Assembly: GCF_002736105.1 (NCBI RefSeq)
Contig: NZ_CP024123.1
Location: 3,588,001 to 3,652,000, forward strand
Direction: 5' to 3'
DNA length: 64,000 nt
Source: Solibacillus sp. R5-41
GTDB lineage: Bacteria > Bacillota > Bacilli > Bacillales_A > Planococcaceae
Position numbers and translations under genes: made by a program
In this document: positions 39,569 through 49,468 of the stretch, piece after piece
Numbering within the stretch: the stretch's first letter is position 1
Layout: each line of letters starts with the position of its first letter
The notes under the pieces: generated by a model
Seen by the model: the letters and a program-made list of their open reading frames with translations, nothing else
Told to the model about the DNA's origin: nothing
Database searches by the model: none

Positions 39569-40345
39569 GTGAATATTATTCAATACGAGCAAAAAGAGTC
39601 TGTTGCATATATTACGTTAAACCGCCCTGCGATGCTAAATGCCTTTAATTTCGAAATGCTTGATGAGTTGAGAAAGGTCATTGAATCAATCCAAATCCAC
39701 CCACATATTCGACTTGTCATCATTACGGGTGCTGGTGAAAAGGCCTTTTCTGTTGGGGCAGATTTAAAAGAACGCAAAACTCTTCCTGATGAATTAGTAA
39801 AACGAAATTTAAATCGCTTCGGGGAAGTATTTTCTTTAATTGAACAATTACCTCAACCAACGATTTGTGTTTTAAATGGCTATGCATTTGGTGGAGGAAT
39901 GGAGCTTGCACTAGCTTGTGATTTCCGTATTGCTGCAGATCATATTACATTAGGCTTAACCGAAACGAGCCTTGGCATTATTCCAGGTGCTGGTGGCACG
40001 CAGCGTTTACCCCGTCTCATAGGTGAAGCGAAGGCGATGGAGCTTATTTTGACAGCGGCAAGAATGAATGCACGTGAAGCATTCAACTACGGTATTCTAA
40101 CAAAAGTCGTACCAGCAGAGAACTTACATGATGTAACAGCTGACTTTGCGAATTCCATCTTACGCAATGCTCCAATCGCGATACAACAGGCAAAATTTGC
40201 AATAAGACAAGGGATAAAAACAGATATCCAAACAGGACTGCAAATTGAACGTAAAGCCTATGAACTTACTATTCCCACTGAGGACAGAATTGAAGCATTA
40301 AATGCCTTTTCAGAAAAGCGCGCTCCTCAATTTAAAGGAAAATAA
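39569..40345 (+). CDS. Enoyl-CoA hydratase/isomerase family protein
   Basis: A 258-residue crotonase-fold enzyme, normal length for an enoyl-CoA hydratase. The oxyanion-hole segment is AFSVGADLKERK and the second is GYAFGGGMELALACDFRI. Both catalytic Glu positions are filled (GGGMELALACD and LTETSLGIIPGAGGTQRLPRL). It probably hydrates enoyl-CoA in beta-oxidation, though methylglutaconyl-CoA hydratase activity is an alternative. GTG at 39569 follows GGAGG by eight bases; the upstream frame has no site. It stands alone between convergent and divergent neighbours. Confidence 0.9.
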   Translation: MNIIQYEQKESVAYITLNRPAMLNAFNFEMLDELRKVIESIQIHPHIRLVIITGAGEKAFSVGADLKERKTLPDELVKRNLNRFGEVFSLIEQLPQPTICVLNGYAFGGGMELALACDFRIAADHITLGLTETSLGIIPGAGGTQRLPRLIGEAKAMELILTAARMNAREAFNYGILTKVVPAENLHDVTADFANSILRNAPIAIQQAKFAIRQGIKTDIQTGLQIERKAYELTIPTEDRIEALNAFSEKRAPQFKGK

Positions 40346-40347
40346 AA

Positions 40348-40388
40348 AGTGACTTAACAACACTTTTTTCATGTGTTGTTAAGTCACT
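40348..40388 (+). terminator. Perfect hairpin after the enoyl-CoA hydratase gene
   Basis: A perfect 16-base-pair stem AGTGACTTAACAACAC/GTGTTGTTAAGTCACT with a nine-base loop. It lacks a clear T run behind it, so it may protect RNA or act with the later terminator. Confidence 0.6.
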
Positions 40389-40390
40389 AG

Positions 40391-40582
40391 ATCAATTACG
40401 TCAAGGCGTAATTGCGTCCAGATTTTTTTCGAGCTCGCTCAAAAAGCACCCTTAAAAATCTGTGACATCCGCCGGGGCATTCACTTGATTCAGCCAGGGT
40501 TTGGCCCCACTGAATAAAATTGAATATTTAGCATTCATCGCCCACTTATAGATGTAGGGGAATTCTGCTGAAACAAGTGAAA
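40391..40582 (+). repeat. Composite intergenic repeat, copy R7 (modules A, E, B)
   Basis: Module A with AATTACG/CGTAATT, CAGATTTTTTT...AAAAATCTG around TTCGAGC/GCTC, module E as ATTCAG-CCAGGG-tttgg-CCCC-ACTGAAT, module B as GCCCAC-ttatagat-GT and the end CAAGTGAAA. It lies between convergent genes and is bracketed by two hairpins. Confidence 0.8.
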
Positions 40583-40605
40583 CTAAGTAAATTTTTACTT
40601 AGTTT
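40582..40605 (+). terminator. Terminator between the convergent hydratase and DedA genes
   Basis: AACTAAGTAAA/TTTACTTAGTT followed on the plus strand by a run of eight T. It overlaps the stop codon of the DedA gene on the other strand, and repeat R7 precedes it on the plus strand. Confidence 0.75.
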
Positions 40606-41243
40606 TTTTTCGTTCTCGCACGGAATGCTCCAATAATGGCTGGCAATACTGAAATAACGATAATTAAAATTAAAACCGTTGAGAAATTGTCCTTAATAAT
40701 CGGGATATTTCCAAAGAAATAGCCTAATAAAGTACAGCTCATTACCCATAAAAATGCACCTAGCACATTATATAAAATGAAATATTTATAATTCATGCGG
40801 CTCGCACCTGCTATGAATGGAATAAATGTGCGGATGAATGGCATGAAACGAGCAATTACTATCGTTTTACCACCGTGTTTATTAAAGAAATTTTGTGCAA
40901 TTTCCATGCGTTCACGATTAATAAATCGCCCGATAAAACTTTTCTCAGGAATCGAGGTCCCGACTTTTTTACCAATGTGATAATTGACAGTATCCCCAAT
41001 GACTGCAGCCATAAAAAATACAATTAATAACGTCGTTAAATTAAATGCACCTAAAGCCGCCATTGTACCACTTGCGAATAAGAGAGAGTCACCTGGTAAA
41101 AACGGCATTATAACAATACCCGTTTCTACAAACACAATCCCAAATAATATCCCATAAGACCAATTACCAAACTGTTGAATAATCTCAACTAAATGCTCAT
41201 CAATATTTAAAATAAAATCAATCAAACCATAAATTATTGACAT
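40599..41243 (-). CDS. DedA-family membrane protein
   Basis: A 214-residue protein of the DedA/SNARE-associated family, now considered undecaprenyl-phosphate or lipid flippases for some members. Family hallmarks: PGDSLLFASGTMAALG, GDTVNYHIGKKVG, the conserved FNKHGGKTIVIARFMPFIRTF and FIAGASRMNY. About five hydrophobic segments are seen. ATG at 41243 with a GAGAAG site is preferred over a GTG at 41255. The stop codon lies inside a terminator hairpin. Confidence 0.9.
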   Translation of the reverse strand: MSIIYGLIDFILNIDEHLVEIIQQFGNWSYGILFGIVFVETGIVIMPFLPGDSLLFASGTMAALGAFNLTTLLIVFFMAAVIGDTVNYHIGKKVGTSIPEKSFIGRFINRERMEIAQNFFNKHGGKTIVIARFMPFIRTFIPFIAGASRMNYKYFILYNVLGAFLWVMSCTLLGYFFGNIPIIKDNFSTVLILIIVISVLPAIIGAFRARTKKN

Positions 41244-41403
41244 CTTACTTCTCACTTTCAGCTTAAATTTTCTTTACCATTTTAACATACTCATATTCAT
41301 GATGGACAAAATTCCAGCATTATTTCAATAGTTAAGACGAATTTATTGCCTACTAGTTGCATGTGTTTATATAAAAAGTATAGTTCGTTACTGAAACGTA
41401 GGA

Positions 41404-41454
41404 TTTATTCCCATTTCAGTCCGGACGCTTTCCGCGGGCACAACTCCAACTAAA
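41404..41454 (+). repeat. Repeat fragment R8 (module C)
   Basis: CCATTTCAGTCCGGACGC, then TTTCCGCGGGCAC and CTCCAACTAA, matching the first 45 bases of copy R2. It lies between the DedA and S9-peptidase genes. Confidence 0.7.
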
Positions 41455-41494
41455 TTGCATTATATTCAAATTTTCACATCACCTATTTATAACC

Positions 41495-43468
41495 TTATAA
41501 ATACCGCTTAAACCAGCCTATAATTTGTTCTAAGCGTTCCAGGCGTAAGTTTGGCGTGCCTGTTCGTGAAAGGTTGTGGTCACTTTCTGGGAAACGGACA
41601 AATTCTACGTCTTTCCCCATTCGCTTTAATGTAATGTAAAATTGCTCTGCCTGTTCGATTGGACAACGGAAATCACGTTCACTATGCAAAATAAGTAATG
41701 GTGTTTCGACTTGCGCGGCATATTTTAATGGTGAATGCTTCCATAGCTTTTCCACATCATTCATATCCGCTTGCATTTGCCACTCTGTAAAGTAATAGCC
41801 AATATCTGATACACCATTGAAGCTGATCCAGTTTGAAATTGAGCGCTGAGTTACGGCTGCTTTAAATCGATTTGTATGTCCTACAATCCAGTTCGTCATA
41901 AAACCACCATAGCTACCACCCGTTACACCAAGTCGGCTGTCATCTACCCATGAATAATTGGCTAATGCGTAATCGACACCCGCCATAATATCTTCATAAT
42001 CTCCGCCACCATAATCACCGCGCACTGCATCAACAAATGCCTGGCTATAACCGTGACTACCTCGAGGGTTTACATACAGTACACCATAGCCTTGTGCAGC
42101 TAATAATTGCAGCTCGTGGAAAAATGTATTCGCGTATAAAGTATGTGGTCCACCATGAACTTCAACAATTAATGGATATTTGGTGCCTTCCTCAAATTGT
42201 GCTGGTTTCATCATCCACCCATGAATGATTGTGCCATCTTTTGATTCATACGAAATAGCTTCTGGGGTTGCGAGCTGGACATCATTTAAAAAGGCTTCAT
42301 TAAATCTCGTTAACTGCTTCCGCTCGCCTGTCGTTATATCAAAATCAAATAGCTCACCTGGGAACGTAGCATTAGAGGCAGTTATTAACGCGCGATTGCC
42401 ATTTTTAAAAATCGCATAGCCATGAATATGCTCATTTTCTGGTGAAGCTGGATAAATAGCTCCGTCTAATGTTGCATAATAAAGACGGACATCACCACTA
42501 ATTGATACTTGGAAATACAAATCATTATTTTCAGTCCACTTAACAGCTGGCGCATCCACATTTTGTTGCGTATCGGCAACTGAATAATCGCCAACTGGTG
42601 CATCAAAGCTTTCTGTTAGCTTTTGTGTCAAACCCGTTTCACGATCATATACATAAATATGCCCATGAGTAGCATTTAAGAAAGCTTGGTCTGCCCCTCT
42701 ATACGCAATATAGCGATCATCCATTGAAAACTCAGCGCCACCATAATTTCCATCTGCATCTACAAGCACTTTTTCCTCTTTTGTTTCAACGTTCATCAAA
42801 TAAAGCGGTGTACGGAATACATCATCTGTATTTTCAGCACGATTCACACTGATGACTAACCATTGACCATCCTGCGAAATGCCTTGAATTGAATGAGAAT
42901 AATCCCCTGCGGTAATTGATGTAATTTCCTTCGTCGTAACATTAACAGCTGCAATTTGCGTAAAACGATCTTGCGGTAATAATCCGACGCTATCCGCTTT
43001 ATATTTCAACTTATCTACTGCGTAAGGCTTCAGAAGTTTTTTTTCATCTTTTTCCTCTTCTTGCATTATTGTAAGACCTTTTTTTACTGAACTAGCAATC
43101 CAAATTTTTTCCCCACAAGGGCTCCATAAAAAGTCTTGAATACCATTTGGTAGTGTTGTAATTGCCTGTGCCTCGCCACCTTGACGATGCATTATAAATA
43201 ATTGATTTTTTTCATTGCGATTCGATAAGAAGGCAATTTTTTTGCCGTCTGGAGACCAAGCAGGGGCTGCAATCACTTCATTGCCGAATGTCCACTGTAC
43301 TATCTCTCTTGATGCTAAATCGATATGGAATAAATGGGCATTGTAATTATTCTCTTGTTCATTTATTTGCGTGCGAACAAATACCGCTTCTTGCTCATTT
43401 GGTGCTAAAACTGGATTCGTAATAGATTGAATTTGATATAAATGTTCCTTTGTTAAACACGTTTTCAT
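41495..43468 (-). CDS. S9-family prolyl oligopeptidase-like peptidase
   Basis: A 657-residue protein: an N-terminal beta-propeller (about residues 1-390) with WD/TolB-like phrases such as PAWSPDGKKIAFLSNRN and FLWSPCGEKIWIASS, and a C-terminal alpha/beta hydrolase. The catalytic Ser is in VTGGSYGGFMTNW, Asp in LILHSERDFRCPIEQ and His in PESDHNLSRTG. The group includes acylaminoacyl-peptidases and dipeptidyl peptidases; substrate class cannot be fixed here. It appears cytoplasmic. ATG at 43468 follows GGGGTG. Confidence 0.93.
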   Translation of the reverse strand: MKTCLTKEHLYQIQSITNPVLAPNEQEAVFVRTQINEQENNYNAHLFHIDLASREIVQWTFGNEVIAAPAWSPDGKKIAFLSNRNEKNQLFIMHRQGGEAQAITTLPNGIQDFLWSPCGEKIWIASSVKKGLTIMQEEEKDEKKLLKPYAVDKLKYKADSVGLLPQDRFTQIAAVNVTTKEITSITAGDYSHSIQGISQDGQWLVISVNRAENTDDVFRTPLYLMNVETKEEKVLVDADGNYGGAEFSMDDRYIAYRGADQAFLNATHGHIYVYDRETGLTQKLTESFDAPVGDYSVADTQQNVDAPAVKWTENNDLYFQVSISGDVRLYYATLDGAIYPASPENEHIHGYAIFKNGNRALITASNATFPGELFDFDITTGERKQLTRFNEAFLNDVQLATPEAISYESKDGTIIHGWMMKPAQFEEGTKYPLIVEVHGGPHTLYANTFFHELQLLAAQGYGVLYVNPRGSHGYSQAFVDAVRGDYGGGDYEDIMAGVDYALANYSWVDDSRLGVTGGSYGGFMTNWIVGHTNRFKAAVTQRSISNWISFNGVSDIGYYFTEWQMQADMNDVEKLWKHSPLKYAAQVETPLLILHSERDFRCPIEQAEQFYITLKRMGKDVEFVRFPESDHNLSRTGTPNLRLERLEQIIGWFKRYL

Positions 43469-43609
43469 ACTCAAACACCCCTTAATTATTTCGGATTTCG
43501 TAATAAACATTTTACCATTAAACATTTGTTATTGAAATGATTATTTTATATTTTCATACTATTACAAAAATATAACTTTAGAATCTTTAAGGTATGTTTA
43601 ACAATTAAA

Positions 43610-43644
43610 AACCCACCATTGTCCAAAAGTTCAAATGGTGGGTT
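43610..43644 (-). terminator. Terminator of the acyl-CoA ligase gene
   Basis: AACCCACCATT/AATGGTGGGTT, perfect 11-base-pair stem, followed on the minus strand by TTTTTAATTG. Confidence 0.88.
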
Positions 43645-43654
43645 GCGGCAATCT

Positions 43655-45202
43655 TTATTGTTTTACTATTTCTTTTAATGAACGGCGCAAAATTTTTCCC
43701 GTTGTATTTTTTGGGAGCTCTTCGATAATTTCGATAACTGTTGGAATTTTATATTTTGCGATATGATTTGCACAGTATTCTAAAATATCCTCCACTTTTG
43801 TTTCTGGATTTTTCAAAACAACGTATGCATGTACAGCTTCACCAAAATTGGCATCCGGGTATCCAACTACGGCCGCTTCAACAATACCTGGATGCGAATA
43901 GAGTACTTCCTCAACTTCTCGTGGATAAACATTATAACCACCGACAATAATCATATCTTTTTTACGATCAACAATATAGAAATAATCCTCCTCATCACGT
44001 CTCGCTAAATCGCCTGTATACAGCCATCCATTGCGAATGGCTGCGGCTGTTTCTTCAGGCATTTTATAATAGCCCTTCATCACATTCGCTCCACGGACGA
44101 TCAATTCCCCTACTTCACCAACTGAAACTTCTTCACCATTTTCGTCAACAATTTTATTTTCAACATTTAAAATAGACGTCCCAATCGACCCTGCTTTTCG
44201 CTCGCGATCAGTTGGATTAAAGCATGTAACTGGTGATGCTTCTGATAAACCGTATCCTTCAGACACTCGAACATTAAATTTCTTTTCAAAATTATGAAGC
44301 AATGACACTGGTAATGAAGCGCCTCCTGAAATAGCTAAACGTACACTTGAAAAAGCATTTACATCACCATCATATTGATATAAGAAATTGAACATCGTCG
44401 GTACGCCTGCAAAAATTGTCGCTTTATAATCAGCTGTCAGTTCAAAAATTTCTGCTGGACTAAAGCGCGGCGCAAGTAATAACGTTGCACCTTTCATTAA
44501 GGGCGCATTTACTACAACCGTTAATGCAAACACATGAAATACTGGCAACGTTGTAACGACGCGATCATCCGACGTCATTTTTAAATATTCGCCAACATCA
44601 CGTGCATTCGAATATATATTTTCGTGTGTGAGCATCGCACCTTTTGGGTGACCCGTCGTACCAGAAGTGTATAAAATAATCGCTGTATCATCCGGTTCAA
44701 CGGCTACTGGTTCCACCGTATCAAACGTCGTTGCAAGAACTTGTGTAAATAATTTTGTTTTTGCCTTTGCTGCATCACTTAAGGCAGCATATTTCTCTGC
44801 TACATCTGGCGTTGTTTCACATACGATATAGTTTGTCACCTGTGGGAATCCTTGCACCCCTGCTTCCACAAGTGGTAATAACATATCTAGCGCAATCACA
44901 ACTTTTACATCACCATTTTTAATAATGTATGAAATTTCGTCCGGCGTGTAAATTGGATTAATTGGTATCGCCGTCGCACCAATTCGCATCGTTGCATAGA
45001 GCGAAACTAAATAATGCGGTGTATTGCCCAGTAAAAATGCAATATGATCACCTTTTTGTACGCCTAAATCTTGTAAGGCCGCGGCAAATCGAGCAATCGT
45101 TTGCTCAAATTCACCATAAGAAGTGCCTTGTCCTAAAAAATAATACGCTGTTTTTTCTGGTTGTTCGAGAGCCTGTTGTCTAATTTTTTCAACTAAATTC
45201 AA
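43655..45202 (-). CDS. Long-chain fatty acid--CoA ligase
   Basis: A 515-residue AMP-forming ligase. The P-loop is LYTSGTTGHPKGAMLTH; GYGLSEASPVTCFN, the aspartate in GWLYTGDLARRDEEDY, the hinge IVDRKKDMIIVGGYNVYPREVEE and the C-terminal Lys in PKNTTGKILRR are all present. It activates fatty acids for breakdown or lipid synthesis. TTG at 45202 lies nine bases after AAAGGGG; the ATG at 45211 abuts that site and is less likely. It stands alone with a terminator. Confidence 0.93.
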   Translation of the reverse strand: MNLVEKIRQQALEQPEKTAYYFLGQGTSYGEFEQTIARFAAALQDLGVQKGDHIAFLLGNTPHYLVSLYATMRIGATAIPINPIYTPDEISYIIKNGDVKVVIALDMLLPLVEAGVQGFPQVTNYIVCETTPDVAEKYAALSDAAKAKTKLFTQVLATTFDTVEPVAVEPDDTAIILYTSGTTGHPKGAMLTHENIYSNARDVGEYLKMTSDDRVVTTLPVFHVFALTVVVNAPLMKGATLLLAPRFSPAEIFELTADYKATIFAGVPTMFNFLYQYDGDVNAFSSVRLAISGGASLPVSLLHNFEKKFNVRVSEGYGLSEASPVTCFNPTDRERKAGSIGTSILNVENKIVDENGEEVSVGEVGELIVRGANVMKGYYKMPEETAAAIRNGWLYTGDLARRDEEDYFYIVDRKKDMIIVGGYNVYPREVEEVLYSHPGIVEAAVVGYPDANFGEAVHAYVVLKNPETKVEDILEYCANHIAKYKIPTVIEIIEELPKNTTGKILRRSLKEIVKQ

Positions 45203-45351
45203 TACACCCATCCCCTTTTGCGTAAAATGAATAACTATTCACTTAATTAACATTATAAAATAAGTATATTAATAAAACAACACCATTTCCTCGTTCGTTA
45301 CATTAACCCATTAAAAATAAACACTTTTATCTACTTCCTGCACTTTTCTCG

Positions 45352-47286
45352 TTATGATCGGATATGTGAAATATAGCGCCAACGTATTAAAAAGAAATAG
45401 ACAATTTGAATACACGCAATCAATGAAATGGAAATTACTCCTTCTTTTACGATGGAAAGGTTCATAACATCATGTAATACCGTTTGGATTACAAGGAAAG
45501 CAAAGGCACTATGCAGAAGAGCTAGCCCCCATGGAAGGAAAAATTGAATGCTTAAAAAACGGTTAACTAACTTTTTCATTTCACGATCCGTTAAACCAAT
45601 CCGCTTTAACATTTCAAATTGTTTCTTCTTGTAATCTAAGTTTGCATATAGTTTGAAATACACAAAGCTTCCTGAAGCAAGTAAAAAAACAGCAACAACG
45701 AGAATTCCTACAAGCGTAAATAAAGAGTATGTTGCCAATATATAAGAATAATTTAATCCTATATTTTCATAATAAAATGGGAGTGAATACACATCACTTA
45801 ATACGTATTCTCTCGCGACCATTTGATGAATGCCTACACCAATTTCTTTTGTTTCCATCCATTTCGGAATATCAAAAGCAAAAAGATGATACCCAGGTTC
45901 AACAGTTGGTGAATAAGCAAACGGTTTTGTTAACAATTCAAAATCCTCATCACTAATAATAATTGAATTGCTGCTAATAATGGCCGTAGGGAAAAACATT
46001 TTAGGATACACGCTATTAATCGTTAATCCTACATTATTTTCCATCAACTTTGTTTCAACAACTTTATTTTTTAAGTATTTTATCGAGTCTTCTGAATAAG
46101 GAATAAACATCGCTTCTCCGCTTTTTAAGCTGACGAGCGGATACTTGTACGAAAACAATAGGTGATTAATATCCGTTTCTCGGAAAACTTCGACGGGATT
46201 TGATGTGAAAGAGGAGGTTTGTCTCTTTACTGAAAATCTCGTCATTTGATAGCTAATGCCATTTTCCTCAAGGCTCTCAATTAACGATAAAATATGACCT
46301 TCTTCATACGGATTGTCCATTTCCCCTTTATAAACCATTGCAAGTGGATTTATTTTATCGTACTGTGAAGTGTAAGAAGACATTGCCGAAAGTATACCGA
46401 CTGTCAAAAAGGCCATTGTTGATACGAGCGTCACGATAAAGAACATTCGTGAATTTCCCCGTACAAGTTGTACTTGCTCTGCAATCGCCAGCATCCGTGA
46501 CTTTTTCCAATAATATTGCTTGCGTCTTTTAATGCTATCGATAATGTAAAGCGTTGTATCCGTAAAGAAATAATACGTCCCGACCGTTACAAAAACTGGT
46601 ACGAGCAGTGTGTAACTAAAAATGGATGATTTTGTTGTATTTAATGCTAAAAAATAGCCAAGCAGAATAAGTAACACGCCTAATAATGCGTGTTTTTTTG
46701 AATAGGAATCCGAAAAATCGTCATTTTTAGGTCCTTTTAACACATCAATAATTTTAATATTCGGCGTGAATACAATACTAATGACTGAAATGACTGTGAA
46801 TGCACTTAAATAAACAAATAACGTTAACACAAACGGTTCCCACGAAAGATACAATGGCAATTCAGACAAGTTTAATATTTCACGCACAATCATGAAAAAG
46901 AATTTCGAAAATGCGAAACCAAAAAGAATCCCTGAAATACTTGAAAGGATACCGATCGTCATCGTTTCAATGAAAATTAATTTACTCAGCTGATTGCGAT
47001 TCATGCCTAAATGCAAAAAAATCGCAAATTCCTTTGCACGTGCCTCTAAAAATGCACGCATCGAGAAGAAAATAAAAAACCATGAAAACAACACTAATAT
47101 GACTTCTGCAAACACCATTCCTGCTATGGAAACTTCCCCTAAAAAACCTCTTTCAATTTCCGGATGAAACATAATCATGGAATAAATGAAAAAAACAAAA
47201 ACAGAAAAGAAACTCGCCATAAAAAATGCCGCGTAATTACGGAAATTACGGAAAACGTTACGGTAAGCGAATTGAAGAAAAGTCAC
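45352..47286 (-). CDS. BceB-type ABC transporter permease (FtsX/MacB-like)
   Basis: A 644-residue permease with about ten hydrophobic helices and one large extracytoplasmic domain (about residues 310-520), as in BceB. Family features: MTFLQFAYRNVFRNFRNYAA, KEFAIFLHLGMNRNQLSK and the C-terminal EMLKRIGLTDREMKKLVNR. Together with its ATPase and the BceS-type kinase it would sense and detoxify a cell-envelope-active peptide (family knowledge); the compound is unknown. Start is GTG at 47286, eight bases after GGAGG, and it overlaps the ATPase gene by 29 bases. Confidence 0.92.
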   Translation of the reverse strand: MTFLQFAYRNVFRNFRNYAAFFMASFFSVFVFFIYSMIMFHPEIERGFLGEVSIAGMVFAEVILVLFSWFFIFFSMRAFLEARAKEFAIFLHLGMNRNQLSKLIFIETMTIGILSSISGILFGFAFSKFFFMIVREILNLSELPLYLSWEPFVLTLFVYLSAFTVISVISIVFTPNIKIIDVLKGPKNDDFSDSYSKKHALLGVLLILLGYFLALNTTKSSIFSYTLLVPVFVTVGTYYFFTDTTLYIIDSIKRRKQYYWKKSRMLAIAEQVQLVRGNSRMFFIVTLVSTMAFLTVGILSAMSSYTSQYDKINPLAMVYKGEMDNPYEEGHILSLIESLEENGISYQMTRFSVKRQTSSFTSNPVEVFRETDINHLLFSYKYPLVSLKSGEAMFIPYSEDSIKYLKNKVVETKLMENNVGLTINSVYPKMFFPTAIISSNSIIISDEDFELLTKPFAYSPTVEPGYHLFAFDIPKWMETKEIGVGIHQMVAREYVLSDVYSLPFYYENIGLNYSYILATYSLFTLVGILVVAVFLLASGSFVYFKLYANLDYKKKQFEMLKRIGLTDREMKKLVNRFLSIQFFLPWGLALLHSAFAFLVIQTVLHDVMNLSIVKEGVISISLIACIQIVYFFLIRWRYISHIRS

Positions 47287-48031
47287 CGACGTGTCCTCCT
47301 AATAAACTCAGTACATTCAAAATCCGTTGGAAAAATGTTTGTTGGCGATCATCTTTATAAATTTCATTGAAAAATTCGCCATCTTTAATAAATAACACGC
47401 GGTCGCAAAAACTCGCTGCAATCGGGTCATGTGTCACCATCAAAATAGTTGCTTCATTTTCCTTATTTACTTTTCCTAGCAACTGTAAAACTTCGCGCGA
47501 TGCATTTGAATCTAAATTTCCCGTCGGCTCATCTGCTAAAATAATCATTGGCTCATGAATTAGTGCCCTTGCAATTGCCGTTCGTTGTGCCTGACCACCT
47601 GAAATTTCATTTGGTCGTTTTTGCAATATCGCTTTTAAATCCAATTTTTCACTTAAACGTTGCAAGCGCTCCTCCATCACTGCAATGGGCTGCTCATCAA
47701 GTGTTAATGGCAAAATGATATTTTCTTCCACAGAAAGCATCGGCAATAGATTAAAATCTTGAAAGACAAAACCAAGCTGCCGGCGACGAAAATAGGCAAG
47801 CTGTTCACTATTAAACGTTTGTGGTTTCAATCCATCAAAAATAATTTCGCCTGACGTGGGCATATCCACCATAGAAATCATGTTAAGCAATGTTGTTTTG
47901 CCACTACCCGATGGTCCCATAATTGCGACAAATTCACCTTTTTCAACTTCAAAACTTAGTTGGTTGAGTGCACGCTTCGTTACTTTTCCTTCATACACTT
48001 TCGTCACTTCATTAATTTGTAAAATTGACAT
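47258..48031 (-). CDS. BceA-type ABC transporter ATP-binding protein
   Basis: A 257-residue ATPase of the MacB/LolD group. Walker A is MGPSGSGKTTLLN, Q-loop FVFQDFNLLPM, signature EISGGQAQRTAIARAL, Walker B IILADEPTGNLDS and switch VTHDPIAA. The ATG at 48031 follows GAGGG by six bases. The small DUF-like gene upstream ends 13 bases earlier. The C-terminal tail (FFQRILNVLSLLGGHVGDF) is typical of peptide-detoxification transporters. Confidence 0.94.
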   Translation of the reverse strand: MSILQINEVTKVYEGKVTKRALNQLSFEVEKGEFVAIMGPSGSGKTTLLNMISMVDMPTSGEIIFDGLKPQTFNSEQLAYFRRRQLGFVFQDFNLLPMLSVEENIILPLTLDEQPIAVMEERLQRLSEKLDLKAILQKRPNEISGGQAQRTAIARALIHEPMIILADEPTGNLDSNASREVLQLLGKVNKENEATILMVTHDPIAASFCDRVLFIKDGEFFNEIYKDDRQQTFFQRILNVLSLLGGHVGDFSSIRLP

Positions 48032-48044
48032 TTGCATCCCTCGA

Positions 48045-48473
48045 TTATAGTGTATTCGTGTTTGTAAGTACCCAGGGCAATACCACTTCAAAGCTTATTT
48101 CAATTATCGGTCCATCCATCGTTATTGGCACCATTTCCAATTCTTCAGTCAATGAAAAACAATGTTCTCCCAGCACAATATCCCAGGCATCCATTTCCCC
48201 TATTTTGATTTCTCCTAATACATGATATTTCCCACAATACATAATCGCTGAATTATCATTTACTAGATGACTGTCTAACTGACTTGGTTTGGATAAATCA
48301 ATGCCGAGCTGTCCCGCAAATTGTAGCACGACATCTTCCATACTGTGGCCGCACGCTGCTACAAAATTACGGCATTTTTCGCTCATGCATCGAAAGCTAT
48401 TAAATTCATATGCCATTTTTGTCTTTTCAACGTCAACCGCTAATACCCAATTTTTGATTTCAATTCCTTGCAT
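48045..48473 (-). CDS. Conserved small protein of unknown function inside the Bce-type operon
   Basis: A 142-residue predicted cytosolic protein without membrane segments. Visible features: IEIKNWVLAVDVEKT at the start, the Cys cluster CMSEKCRNFVAAC, GIDLSKP and YCGKYHVLGEI. It resembles an uncharacterised Bacillales family with a similar KW-x-VDVE start, a CxxCRN element and an LGIDP/YGGxYHxxG pattern, recalled from memory, so the relation is tentative. Three Cys close together suggest metal or redox chemistry (inference). GGGGGG lies before the ATG. It sits between the kinase and the ATPase genes, with gaps of 11 and 13 bases, so it is part of the operon. Function unknown. Confidence 0.8.
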   Translation of the reverse strand: MQGIEIKNWVLAVDVEKTKMAYEFNSFRCMSEKCRNFVAACGHSMEDVVLQFAGQLGIDLSKPSQLDSHLVNDNSAIMYCGKYHVLGEIKIGEMDAWDIVLGEHCFSLTEELEMVPITMDGPIIEISFEVVLPWVLTNTNTL

Positions 48474-48484
48474 AGCTTTTCCCC

Positions 48485-49468
48485 CTATGAATTAAAAACA
48501 ACTTCGATTTTTGTACCTTGGTCTACTTCTGAAGTAATGACAAGTTGATGTCCTAATTTATCGCAAATTTCCTTCGCAATATATAATCCCATTCCAGTAG
48601 ATTCCCCTGTTTTACGACCATTTTCCCCTGTATAGAATGCTTTTGTTACTCTTGATAAATCTGATTTTGGTATGCCAATGCCCTCATCTTGAATCGTTAA
48701 AATAATTTGATGATCCGACTCCGTGCTTGAAATATAAATTTTTTTATTCGGTTCAAATGTATATTTCACAGCATTTGTAATGAATTGATCAATTAAAAAA
48801 CGGAGCCATTTGGAATCACTCATGACATATAAATCCTCATCCACATCGACATTTGGAAACACTCGATTGGCAATAAATAAGCGTTTATTTTCATTTATCG
48901 TCGTCGTTACAATCGACTTTAAAGGTACTTGAACAATTTGCATATCCTCTTCAAAGTTTTCTAATCGCGCATTAATTAATACCATTTCCAGCCCACGCTT
49001 CAGGCGATCTACTTCTTCTTGAACACTCTTATTATCGAGCTCCTCATCCTGTTGCAATAAAAGCTCTAATACAGATACAGGCGTTTTCATTTGATGCACC
49101 CATTGATTCATAAATTTATACTGTCTCGATTGCGTTGCATATAACGATTGGACCTCATGCTGATACAGCTTATATAATTCATGTAAATAGCGCTCTGTTA
49201 ACGCATATTCCGCCGTCTTTGCATTTTTTTGAAGTGCATCCTCCACCGTTGTCGGAAACTGTGTAATTTTTGCTAAATAGCGACGTCTTAGCATATATCT
49301 CACAATTAGAAATGAAGTAACTAACAGCATATTAATAGCAATTGCATAAATTGCGGTTTCCTTGCTACGAAATCCTTCAAGCCAAAACAACGAGATTAAA
49401 AAAACCGTCATAAATAATTGAAATAATACGTAAGAACTATGTTCTTTCAAAAATAATTTGATTGCCAT
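48485..49468 (-). CDS. BceS-type intramembrane-sensing histidine kinase
   Basis: A 327-residue kinase. Two helices at about residues 13-30 and 37-57 are joined by only a few residues, the hallmark of intramembrane-sensing kinases that read the state of their partner transporter. The phospho-acceptor His lies in WVHQMKTPVSVLE (about residue 127). ATPase motifs: FITNAVKYTF, IQDEGIGIPKSDL, ESTGMGLYIAKEI. It overlaps the regulator gene by one base. Confidence 0.94.
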   Translation of the reverse strand: MAIKLFLKEHSSYVLFQLFMTVFLISLFWLEGFRSKETAIYAIAINMLLVTSFLIVRYMLRRRYLAKITQFPTTVEDALQKNAKTAEYALTERYLHELYKLYQHEVQSLYATQSRQYKFMNQWVHQMKTPVSVLELLLQQDEELDNKSVQEEVDRLKRGLEMVLINARLENFEEDMQIVQVPLKSIVTTTINENKRLFIANRVFPNVDVDEDLYVMSDSKWLRFLIDQFITNAVKYTFEPNKKIYISSTESDHQIILTIQDEGIGIPKSDLSRVTKAFYTGENGRKTGESTGMGLYIAKEICDKLGHQLVITSEVDQGTKIEVVFNS